DNA of 24,093 bases from Fibrobacter sp. UBA1765 (GTDB taxonomy: Bacteria; Fibrobacterota; Fibrobacteria; Fibrobacterales; Fibrobacteraceae), in the NCBI GenBank assembly GCA_002314675.1, contig DCGZ01000190.1, positions 1 through 24,093 of the forward strand, written 5' to 3'. The notes beneath the pieces are model-generated. The model ran no database searches. It had not been told where the DNA came from and worked only from the letters and a program-made list of their open reading frames with translations. The position numbers and the translations under genes were made by a program. Positions 14,317-22,171 of this stretch are shown piece after piece. The number at the start of each line of letters is the position of its first letter. The stretch's first letter is position 1.

Positions 14317-16125
14317 TTACGGGCAGATTTGCAGCCAGGTTTCTTTGCTGCAGGACTTCTTTTGGGAGAATGCACTCCCCCAAATCTCATTTGCATCCAG
14401 CAAGAAAAGTCTGCACTCATCGACGATTGCGTCATGGACTTTTTTAAAGTCTTCGTCCGGCTCGTCAACCGATTTACGTTCCATGGCCATGATCAGGTAA
14501 TTGGGCGTTTCGCCCCTGACGGCTCCCGTGCTGAACACCTTGCCTACCAGCACACGGAAATGGTCATTTATAAACTTATTGACATCGGGGTCATTCGGCA
14601 ACACGGCCCAGAAGTAATACTTTTTTTCCAATAGTTTCAGGAAATTATCTCTAAACTTCCCTCGTGCCTCCCGCTTGAACTCGGTACGCATACTGGAGCT
14701 CTTGGCGGTATAGGCCTTGAGTACATACAGGAAGTTCACATTGTAGACCTGGAGCAACAATGTGTCGCGATCGAAAAGACGGTTCCTGAACTGTCGATTA
14801 CGGTGTTCCCACAGATAGTCGTTCACCGTCACAACAGACTTGCCGTCATCGGCGAGCATTTCAGAGCCCCCAATCTCCCGCACAGCAGCCTGGACGCCGG
14901 GCACGTCCATGGGGTTCCGGGAATCCACCTCGCCGCGGATAAAGAAGTTGGGCGTTATGGAATAGCCTTCCGTCAGCTCGTCACGATAATGCACCCCCTG
15001 GTGGGAGGCATCCTTGTGCTCCTCACTATCAACAAAATCGGGACTAAAGAAATCCTGGATGATGTTCTTGGCGTAGGTAAACTGCTTGGCGATGGACTCC
15101 CCACGGATATCCGCAGGATCACTATAATACTTGCTGTCGCCAATATGCCAAATCTTTTCGGGATCGCCGGAATTGAAAATCAGGGCATTTTCCTTATAAA
15201 GGTGGTCGATAATCTTGCCGTCATCCAGGTGCTTCTTTTTCTGAAGTTCCGGGGAATCGTCACCCACCAGTTTATCGATCATGGCCTCGAACACGTTATT
15301 ATACTTGCTGGTGAGCAGGTATTCGCTGGTGAAGTCGCTGGCCCTGAAGTTGCCGCCCCATTCAAAGAAGGCCTTCATGATATTATACAGGCGCAGGAAC
15401 TTGTCGGCAAAGTACTTGTGCTTTATACGGCGCAGTTCCATAAGGCCCCTGTGGCCAAGCAAACGACGGAACTCGTTCACCCGCATGGGGGCGTAGAATT
15501 CCGACCTGGGCATCTTAAAGCCGAACACCTCGTGGATGTAATTCATGGCCGAAAAGTACAGAACAATCAGACGGTCATCCAAATCGAAGACCTTCCTCTT
15601 GTTCACCAGTTCCATATAAATCGGAGTCTCGCCCTGCATCACAGGCATCCTCCGCATGGTCCTGCGCCAGTCCACACGGTTATTACCGCTATGCACATTC
15701 TTGCTCACGAATACGAACAGGCTCCTGTTCTCTTCGTAAAAACGCTCCATGGAGTTCTTCACGTCGATCAATGTGGGGCAGGCCTCGCTGCTGGAGAAAT
15801 TCCTGGCGTCGGGCGCCTCCATGCTCTTGTCGTTCGGGTTCCGCAGTCGATACTGCCCAATCGAGGAACACACCCACATAGACAACTCCGACATGTCCCT
15901 GACATCCTTATCATTGATCTTCTGTTCAATGGAAGTTCCTAGGAACACCTTGGGCAGCACAAAGGTTATATCCTTCCCCGTAAAAACATACCCCACGCCA
16001 TCCAGCTTGTTGTCGCGAGTCACAAAGCCGTTGGGTAAATTCACGAAACGGCCATGCCCATCGACAGGCAGGACAGTTTTCAGGTAATCGAGGGAATACC
16101 GTTTCTGTTCAAAGAGGAAGTTCAT
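14317..16125 (-). CDS. mcrC: McrC-like nuclease subunit of an McrBC/LlaJI-type restriction system
   Basis: 602 aa. The protein has an N-terminal beta-rich adaptor region and a C-terminal half with the PD-(D/E)XK-type nuclease. LLTSKYNNVFEAMIDKLV (about 270-290) carries the conserved helix with Glu. WHIGDSKYYSD (about 324-336) supplies D-x-K, matching the DAK of E. coli McrC. LLQVYNVNFLYVLKAY is the following helix. It is longer than E. coli McrC (about 350 aa), closer to LlaJI-type subunits. Its ATG overlaps the McrB stop by one base (TAATG), so translation is coupled and the two subunits should be made together. McrC binds the McrB hexamer, stimulates its GTPase and cuts DNA. The extra C-terminal 150 residues are unassigned. 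It is the last gene of the five-gene restriction cluster. Confidence 0.85.
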   Translation of the reverse strand: MNFLFEQKRYSLDYLKTVLPVDGHGRFVNLPNGFVTRDNKLDGVGYVFTGKDITFVLPKVFLGTSIEQKINDKDVRDMSELSMWVCSSIGQYRLRNPNDKSMEAPDARNFSSSEACPTLIDVKNSMERFYEENRSLFVFVSKNVHSGNNRVDWRRTMRRMPVMQGETPIYMELVNKRKVFDLDDRLIVLYFSAMNYIHEVFGFKMPRSEFYAPMRVNEFRRLLGHRGLMELRRIKHKYFADKFLRLYNIMKAFFEWGGNFRASDFTSEYLLTSKYNNVFEAMIDKLVGDDSPELQKKKHLDDGKIIDHLYKENALIFNSGDPEKIWHIGDSKYYSDPADIRGESIAKQFTYAKNIIQDFFSPDFVDSEEHKDASHQGVHYRDELTEGYSITPNFFIRGEVDSRNPMDVPGVQAAVREIGGSEMLADDGKSVVTVNDYLWEHRNRQFRNRLFDRDTLLLQVYNVNFLYVLKAYTAKSSSMRTEFKREARGKFRDNFLKLLEKKYYFWAVLPNDPDVNKFINDHFRVLVGKVFSTGAVRGETPNYLIMAMERKSVDEPDEDFKKVHDAIVDECRLFLLDANEIWGSAFSQKKSCSKETWLQICP

Positions 16126-17642
16126 TATTCGGCAGGCTTATCGGCAACGAACTCTTTCACTTTTAGATTTTCATCCATGATATGCTGCAATATTTTAACA
16201 GTACAGGCCTTGTCCTTGAACAACCTCTGGAATGTAACCTTGCATTTCTTCTTTTCTTCAAATTCCCATTCAAAATGGAAGACATTGACCTTATCAGGTT
16301 CATCCTTGTATACGGAATCCCACAGATAGAACATCACCTTGGAAAGGAACATGTCCATGTCAATCTTTGAACCTTCCTTAGGCTTGACGAAGAACTCGCC
16401 CATCTGCTTGTCTTCACTTTCAGTTACATCGTAGATATCTTCATTGACCTTTTCCAAAAAGTCAAGCCAGTCGTAATTTTTTTCGCCAATTTCGATAAAG
16501 AACTTAGCCTTTTCATGCTCATAGTTGATAGGCACATATTCCCAGTCGAAGCGACGCTTGAAGGCACTGTCCATAGGGAACAGGGACTGGTCGCTGGTAT
16601 TCATGGTGGCGAGGATGTTGAAATTGGGAGGGAGTTTGAGTTTTTCGGGCATCCCCTCTATTTTCTGATCATCAAGCCATTGCGCAAAATCTGCATCAGG
16701 TTCAATCTCGTAACGAGAGCATCCTTCGTCGTCACGATCCAGCAGCTGGAAAATATCACCAAAAATCTGGGCACAGTTGCCACGGTTGATTTCTTCAATG
16801 ACCAAGTATACCTGATTATCTGCAGTAGATACACTTCCCGCAGCACGGAACTTTTCCCATGCCGCCTTGTATGCGTTTGCGAAAACTTGAGGAACGAAAG
16901 CATAATTAATCGACATGGTCAACATTTTTTCTTTCAGGAAAGTTCCCACAGCGATTCCATTACTCATCTGCGTTGAAACTGATTGATCATTTTTATCCCC
17001 TACAAGAGGAGTTCCACACACAACATTCTTTTTATTTTCAACAGAAGATAGAGAGGTTGAGTATAATGCGGAAAATTTCAACAAATCGTGAGTACCGGTA
17101 GTAAACACTTTTGCTTTTCCCTGTAATTCCTCAAACGTGAGAATATCTTCATTAAAAGATTCTTTTCTTTGAACTGGTTTATACGAACCAACAAACTGGG
17201 CATAATCATAATCAGGATGGAACGTGGTGCGAAAAACTTGATCCCTTGGCATTTTTTTCAAACAATATTCACCATTAGAATCATCAAGTCTAAACGATTT
17301 GCCTGTACCGGGGGCACCGAAGAATATTTTTTGACAGAATCTAGCTAATTCACTTTTTTCGCTAGACTTTTCGAGATAAATTCGAGCAAGAGCATATATC
17401 GTAGAATTATATCCATATTCAAACTTGTCAATTTGAGACGTACCTGTTAATTTTTCTCTCAATTCAACGGCATTCTGATTAGGATTTTCTCTCAGCGACG
17501 CAATAAATTCAGACACAATGTCCTTAGATATAGTACGGACCCCCTCCGCACCTTTATTCCTGCTAAGAACTCGGTAACAAAGCCTGTCTGCATCAATAAT
17601 CTCTATTTTATCATTTTTATCGCCAACATGAAGCATGGTCAA
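16125..17642 (-). CDS. mcrB: McrB-like AAA+ NTPase (GTP-driven restriction motor)
   Basis: 505 aa from a TTG at 17642. I prefer TTG because AGAGG (17652-17656) sits 9 bases from it; ATG at 17636 is the alternative. Residues 1-100 are a short N-terminal region, probably DNA-binding or specificity, unlike E. coli McrB. AAA+ core: Walker A GAPGTGKS (109-116), HPDYDYAQFVGSYKP (142-156) as in McrB relatives, Walker B YLVIEEINRGN (279-289), the McrB signature MNTSDQS (347-353; NTADRS-like, tied to GTP use), and an arginine-rich AFKRRFDW segment (360-367). It should form hexamers that translocate DNA and activate the McrC nuclease. E. coli McrBC cuts methylated DNA, while LlaJI cuts unmethylated DNA and is paired with methyltransferases; the neighbouring methyltransferase makes the second model plausible here. 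It lies 63 bases after nuclease A. Confidence 0.88.
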   Translation of the reverse strand: MTMLHVGDKNDKIEIIDADRLCYRVLSRNKGAEGVRTISKDIVSEFIASLRENPNQNAVELREKLTGTSQIDKFEYGYNSTIYALARIYLEKSSEKSELARFCQKIFFGAPGTGKSFRLDDSNGEYCLKKMPRDQVFRTTFHPDYDYAQFVGSYKPVQRKESFNEDILTFEELQGKAKVFTTGTHDLLKFSALYSTSLSSVENKKNVVCGTPLVGDKNDQSVSTQMSNGIAVGTFLKEKMLTMSINYAFVPQVFANAYKAAWEKFRAAGSVSTADNQVYLVIEEINRGNCAQIFGDIFQLLDRDDEGCSRYEIEPDADFAQWLDDQKIEGMPEKLKLPPNFNILATMNTSDQSLFPMDSAFKRRFDWEYVPINYEHEKAKFFIEIGEKNYDWLDFLEKVNEDIYDVTESEDKQMGEFFVKPKEGSKIDMDMFLSKVMFYLWDSVYKDEPDKVNVFHFEWEFEEKKKCKVTFQRLFKDKACTVKILQHIMDENLKVKEFVADKPAE

Positions 17643-17705
17643 AACTGATTACCTCTATTTAGTTTTTCTAAGGAAAATGGCCAACAATTTTAATATAACC
17701 ATTTT

Positions 17706-19112
17706 CTATTTAATCAACGTCTTCACATACTCTCTATTCAGCCAATAGCACATTTTCTTCACCTGGAATCCCTGTGCGCCTTCTGTGGTATCGGCAGCAT
17801 TCTGTGCTTTGGGTCGGATATGGCAAACAGGATTATCCGCAGTCTTCATAAAATATTCGTAGTTACCCAATTGAACTTTCAATTGGGTATCTTCCCATAG
17901 AATCCTGCCATACTTCAAATCTTCCACGGGCATGGTCCAGAACATCACCTTTTCAAGGCGAACCTGCTTATCATCCTTAACTTCGGGCTTTCTGAATATC
18001 ACAAACAAGAATCGCTGTGTGAACATCTCATAGAGGGCTGAATTTTCCCAACAGTCTTCCTCTACAATTTCCTTGTAGTTCACATTAGGGAACGACATGG
18101 CTTCCTTGAGATTGCCGTTCTGTTCCAGTCGAATGGTCTTAACGGCAACCCCGGCCTTTTCAAATTCAGCAATCTTGTCTTTCTTGATTCCTAGAATAGC
18201 TCGACATACATTGTAGGCCATGGATTTTGCCTGGCCAAAATTCACGTTCAATTCCGTTTCAATTTCGGCAATGGTCTTGCCATAAAATCTTTGGAACTTC
18301 CGTTCAATCAGCTGTTCAAACGATTCTCCCTCCCGATAATCCTTCACATCGCGAACAACGCTTTCTGTATCGGCAAGAGTCTTCTCGATTTTCTTACGTT
18401 GCTTGTCGCTCATGAACACATCGCTGAACATTTCAGGATGTTTCAAGGAATCTAGGATTATGGAATTAATGTATTTGGATTTTATGGAGTAGGCACGCTG
18501 GGGAGCCTTTTCAGTAGAATACGGCTGTTCACGCATTTCTGCGCCTGCCTTAGAACCCTTGGTACACGCAGCAAGATAAAAGGTATCTCCCTCCGAAAGT
18601 TCATGAGCCTTGCCCGCAAGAATCTTATTATGGATTACAGTCCAGTCGTCCTTAATAATTTTCAGATCAGCTTCGGGGAAATTCCACAAACGGATAATCT
18701 TAAAGAGTTCATCAAAAGGCAGCTTAAACTCTTCATGTAAATAGAACATCAGCAAGATTAGCTGATTCTTTTTCCAAAAACTACTTTCATGAAAATTCTT
18801 CTTCGATTCCTCAACATAGTCGATCATGTTGAGGACCAATCGTTCCTTAGAGACCATGCTGCCATCAGGAAGTCTCTTCAATGGAGTACACTTCAGCTCC
18901 ACCCCGGCATCAGCAAAGTCAGCCTCGGATATGGAATTAGGTTCATAGCCAAAGTGATATTTTTCTACAGCGTTGCCAAGCCCGCCTTTTCCAGATTGGA
19001 CTTGCCTTGCTTCGGGATGAATATCCCATAAAGACTTGCCCAACAAATGTCGGGCATAATTTAAAATAGACTCCTTGGAGTGCTTATCATAAGGCAATTC
19101 CAAGTCAGCCAT
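17706..19112 (-). CDS. Sau3AI/MutH-family type II restriction endonuclease (nuclease A)
   Basis: 468 aa, close to Sau3AI (about 490 aa). The N-terminal MutH-like catalytic domain has GKGGLGNAVEKYHFGY (Glu50) and EADFADAGVELKCTP, giving Asp65, Glu72 and Lys74 with exactly the D-x6-E-x-K spacing of MutH (D70, E77, K79). The C-terminal half repeats the fold (FEKAGVAVKTIRL) without the Glu, as in the non-catalytic allosteric domain of Sau3AI. It ends in CYWLNREYVKTLIK. Family enzymes cut at GATC, so GATC is the likely site (inference). Its ATG lies 3 bases after the methyltransferase stop and uses an AGGA inside the methyltransferase gene, so the two are tightly coupled. It is a diverged paralog of nuclease B on the other side of the methyltransferase. 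Confidence 0.87.
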   Translation of the reverse strand: MADLELPYDKHSKESILNYARHLLGKSLWDIHPEARQVQSGKGGLGNAVEKYHFGYEPNSISEADFADAGVELKCTPLKRLPDGSMVSKERLVLNMIDYVEESKKNFHESSFWKKNQLILLMFYLHEEFKLPFDELFKIIRLWNFPEADLKIIKDDWTVIHNKILAGKAHELSEGDTFYLAACTKGSKAGAEMREQPYSTEKAPQRAYSIKSKYINSIILDSLKHPEMFSDVFMSDKQRKKIEKTLADTESVVRDVKDYREGESFEQLIERKFQRFYGKTIAEIETELNVNFGQAKSMAYNVCRAILGIKKDKIAEFEKAGVAVKTIRLEQNGNLKEAMSFPNVNYKEIVEEDCWENSALYEMFTQRFLFVIFRKPEVKDDKQVRLEKVMFWTMPVEDLKYGRILWEDTQLKVQLGNYEYFMKTADNPVCHIRPKAQNAADTTEGAQGFQVKKMCYWLNREYVKTLIK

Positions 19113-19115
19113 TTT

Positions 19116-20465
19116 CTACATCCTGGCTAGCAAGACTTTACCGATTGCAGTAACGATTCCCGTAACCAAGGCATTCCCCATCAAGAAAGCCCTACGCAAA
19201 TCGCTTGCGCCTTCCGTGTGGTTGTCGGGGAACATGTTCAAACGTTCCAATTCAACAGGAACCAAACGACGATAGCGTCCATCCTTGGTCTTAATCACGT
19301 GCTTAAAGCGAGAGGCACCCTTGCCGCCTTCGCCGGTGATGATGGTACGGGAAGGCTTATCCAAGGAATCCGGGAAGGCCATAGGGCCTTCGCTGTAATT
19401 GTATTCAAAGCCTTCCGCAGTGGTACGCTTTTCAGACTTTCCGCCCTTCTGATACTCCCACTTAGGTAGTTCTTCGGCATCGATATAGAAGCTTTCAGGA
19501 ACGTCCTTGTCGTCCACAAGGAGTTCACCCAAGGTCAAACGAGGACCATCATACACAGGTGTCACATCAAAGGTACACACCTTTCGATTGCACATGAAGC
19601 CTGCGGTAAAGAATGGAGAATTCTTCTTATCCTTGTTGAACTCATTGGAGACCTGAACAAGGTCGCCTTCAATTTCAAATTCATTCACCTTGGCCTTTTC
19701 GGACATCTGGCACCTAAAGGATTCGGCCATTACACCCTTCTCCAAAATCCACTCCGATTCCTTAGTCTTTGCACTGGCCTTCGCTAGTTTGGTATCGTTC
19801 TTGTAGGCAACCATGTAAGTACGACGGCGACGCTGGGGCATGCCATAATCGGCAGCATTAATCACGCGCCATTCCACGCAATAGTCAAGATCAGCAAGAG
19901 AAGCCAAAATAATGGCAAAATCACGACCGCGCTGCTTTACTGGAGACTTCAAGAGTCTATCCACGTTTTCAAGCATCAAGAACTTTGGAGCATCATCTCC
20001 ATTTTCACGAAGAATCCGATAAATCTGCCACCAAAGAACACCCTTCTTCCCTTCAATGCCACCGGATCGCTTAAGGGTCGAAGCAACGGAATAGTCCTGA
20101 CAGGGGAAACCACCGACAAGAAGGTTAGCCTTTGCAATTTCCTTCGTCGGTACACTTGCAATATCCTGATTGGAATGGCCTTCGACACCAAAACGCTTCT
20201 GGTATATATTCGAGGCATCCTGGGTCTTGGTAGAAGGTTCCCACTGACTGCTCCAAACAGTCTTGTACCGGTCAGAAGCCCGTTCCAACCCTATACGGAA
20301 CCCGCCCACGCCAGCGAACAGCTCGATAACTCGAACATCCTTACTAGATGTCTTTACCGCATCATTAAAAAGATTGGTCTGATTCTGCGCCGCAGAATAC
20401 TTTGCAATAGGTTCGCAAACAGCATTTTCAACAATCTTAGCAGGCTTAGGGTACTTAGTAGGCAC
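19116..20465 (-). CDS. DNA (cytosine-5)-methyltransferase, modification partner of the Sau3AI-like enzymes
   Basis: 449 aa starting at GTG 20465, with AGGAG (20474-20478) 8 bases ahead. All main C5 motifs are present: motif I VIELFAGVGGFRIGL (46-60), motif IV GGFPCQDYSVAS with catalytic Cys122 (118-129), motif VI LMLENVDRLLK (163-173), motif VIII GMPQRRRRTYMVA (208-220), a target-recognition region at about 225-390, and motifs IX-X RLVPVELERLNMFPD and FLMGNALVTGI near the C-terminus. It transfers a methyl group from S-adenosylmethionine to C5 of cytosine in its site; the expected product is GAT-m5C if paired with Sau3AI-like nucleases (inference). It sits between two such nucleases in one operon and has its own ribosome binding site. 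It starts 49 bases after nuclease B, possibly with an internal promoter so that protection precedes cleavage. Confidence 0.93.
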   Translation of the reverse strand: MPTKYPKPAKIVENAVCEPIAKYSAAQNQTNLFNDAVKTSSKDVRVIELFAGVGGFRIGLERASDRYKTVWSSQWEPSTKTQDASNIYQKRFGVEGHSNQDIASVPTKEIAKANLLVGGFPCQDYSVASTLKRSGGIEGKKGVLWWQIYRILRENGDDAPKFLMLENVDRLLKSPVKQRGRDFAIILASLADLDYCVEWRVINAADYGMPQRRRRTYMVAYKNDTKLAKASAKTKESEWILEKGVMAESFRCQMSEKAKVNEFEIEGDLVQVSNEFNKDKKNSPFFTAGFMCNRKVCTFDVTPVYDGPRLTLGELLVDDKDVPESFYIDAEELPKWEYQKGGKSEKRTTAEGFEYNYSEGPMAFPDSLDKPSRTIITGEGGKGASRFKHVIKTKDGRYRRLVPVELERLNMFPDNHTEGASDLRRAFLMGNALVTGIVTAIGKVLLARM

Positions 20466-20514
20466 GAGAAAGGCTCCTATTTTTTTTCACCTCAAATATA
20501 AGTATTTTCCCGTG
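20466..20514 (-). promoter_or_regulatory. Gap with strong ribosome binding site for the GTG-started methyltransferase
   Basis: On the minus strand this 49-base gap contains an AT-rich stretch (AAAATACTTATATTTG) and AGGAG eight bases from the GTG start. It is the largest gap among the first three restriction genes and the best place for a separate methyltransferase promoter. The promoter is a guess; the ribosome binding site is clear. Confidence 0.5.
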
Positions 20515-22149
20515 TCACTCTATGACATTTTCATCATCCGACAGCACGAGTAAATCCTGAACAGCCTCAAGAACGTATTCATTTTGGAGCCAAAAACATT
20601 GTTTTGTCATCACATCACCATTTGGCAACTTGCTTCCATTAAAACGACTATATCGAGTGTCTGAATATCTAGGATTTTTCAAATCATAATAAACCTGGCT
20701 CGTATGTGGCCTTATCGCAATGATGCGGTTCATGTCACAGGACGCTCTGCATTCACGATATTTTTCGGAACCCTTATGAATGTTTTGAGAATCAGGAAAA
20801 CTATTCCAAACTATCGGCTTTCCTTTATCTCTATTTTTCACAAAGAAGCGGACCTTATTTTTTTTCACAATAGATCGAATATCGCTCCATCCCTTCTTTA
20901 TTTCGTCAACATCACCTTCCGGCACGGTCCAGAATTTCACTCCTCTAAATCTAAAACCATCATCAGACTCCTGGAATACCGCCCAAAAGAATTCCCTTTC
21001 AACAATATCCAAATATACAGAGGACTTCATCCATGATTGGCTGACCAATTCATCAAATTCAAAAGCAGGAAAGGATATATCCTCATTCATTGATCCATCC
21101 TTATTTACTTTTAAAGTTTTAACGTAAATGCCAGCTTTTTCAAATTCCTCTGCTTTATTACCCTTTATTCCAAGCATCATAAAAGTCGTCTTAGCCAACT
21201 CAGCTTTATTCGGTTTACTACTGCGCGAAGAAAGCCAATTTTGATATTCCGCTTTTTTCATGAGTTGTTTTCGAATTTCGAAAATCGTTTGACCTTTGTA
21301 CTTCTGAAATTTTTCACAAACAATTTCTTCAAGCGATTTTCTAGCAAGTTCTCTTTCATCCTTTACAATTGATTCATACTTTTGCCTGGCTTGAAAAGCA
21401 AAGCTTTTATCACCAGGTTTATACATAAGGATTCCAGATTTAATATACTCTGAAAATATTTGATTCATGTACGAAATCTTAAATGAAAAAGCTCTCTTTC
21501 CATTTTTGGGTGCCGGAGATAAATATTTCGCACGACGTTCATGCAATTGATTGTATCGTTTTCCATTTACACAATCTCGTATATATTCATAATCTCTCTT
21601 GATTTGAGGCAAATCACAGCGAGGAATCGTCATGTACACGGATTTGTAAAACGGAAATTGAAAAGGTTTAAGTCCATCTAATGCGCGATTGATATAATAC
21701 ACTAATAGAATCAATCTACACTTTTCGTAAACATGAGAATCTTCAAAATTCTGAGGAAGAGACTCTTTACTATTTATCATTCCTAAAACAAGTCGTTCCT
21801 TCACCCGTAATTCATTTGATTTTAATTCAACAAGCTTACTCACTTTCAGCTCAACACCACATTCCTTTATATCACAACGTCTATCGCTATTAGCAGGTAT
21901 TCCAAAATATATTTCCTGAACAAGGTTGCCAATACTTCCCTTTGCGTATTTAACAGTTTCCCCATTCTGAAGAATCCCTCCCGTTATCCTTTTTTCCTGA
22001 TAGCGGTCTAATATCTCAGCTCTCTTCTTGCCTTGTTTTTCTAATTCATAGACATCACCAACAACATGCCCTTCCAAAGCCTTTGCATGTCTTAAAACGT
22101 CCTTTTCGCTTGAAGCGTCAAATTCATAGTTCAACTTATTTAATTTCAT
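20515..22149 (-). CDS. Second Sau3AI/MutH-family endonuclease (nuclease B)
   Basis: 544 aa, longer than Sau3AI. ATG at 22149 with AGGA 7 bases upstream. The MutH-like domain shows YAKGSIGNLVQEIYFGIP and RCDIKECGVELKVSK: Asp93, Glu100 and Lys102 keep the D-x6-E-x-K spacing of MutH. The residue matching MutH Glu56 is Gln78, with Glu79 next to it, whereas nuclease A has Glu50. The C-terminal half parallels nuclease A (FEKAGIYVKTLKV; CFWLQNEYVLEAV), with an extra insertion between about 440 and 510. It is the first gene of the restriction operon, 22 bases after the lipoprotein gene. It might form a heterodimer with nuclease A, cut independently, recognise an asymmetric variant, or nick one strand; the sequence cannot tell which. 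Its AT content is higher than that of the methyltransferase gene, hinting at a different history. Confidence 0.83.
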   Translation of the reverse strand: MKLNKLNYEFDASSEKDVLRHAKALEGHVVGDVYELEKQGKKRAEILDRYQEKRITGGILQNGETVKYAKGSIGNLVQEIYFGIPANSDRRCDIKECGVELKVSKLVELKSNELRVKERLVLGMINSKESLPQNFEDSHVYEKCRLILLVYYINRALDGLKPFQFPFYKSVYMTIPRCDLPQIKRDYEYIRDCVNGKRYNQLHERRAKYLSPAPKNGKRAFSFKISYMNQIFSEYIKSGILMYKPGDKSFAFQARQKYESIVKDERELARKSLEEIVCEKFQKYKGQTIFEIRKQLMKKAEYQNWLSSRSSKPNKAELAKTTFMMLGIKGNKAEEFEKAGIYVKTLKVNKDGSMNEDISFPAFEFDELVSQSWMKSSVYLDIVEREFFWAVFQESDDGFRFRGVKFWTVPEGDVDEIKKGWSDIRSIVKKNKVRFFVKNRDKGKPIVWNSFPDSQNIHKGSEKYRECRASCDMNRIIAIRPHTSQVYYDLKNPRYSDTRYSRFNGSKLPNGDVMTKQCFWLQNEYVLEAVQDLLVLSDDENVIE

Positions 22150-22171
22150 ATGGATTCCTAATTTGCCTAAA

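Noticed and set aside
14803..15942. 379-codon plus-strand frame
   Set aside because: Antisense shadow of the McrC-like gene, which has recognisable motifs and coupled translation.
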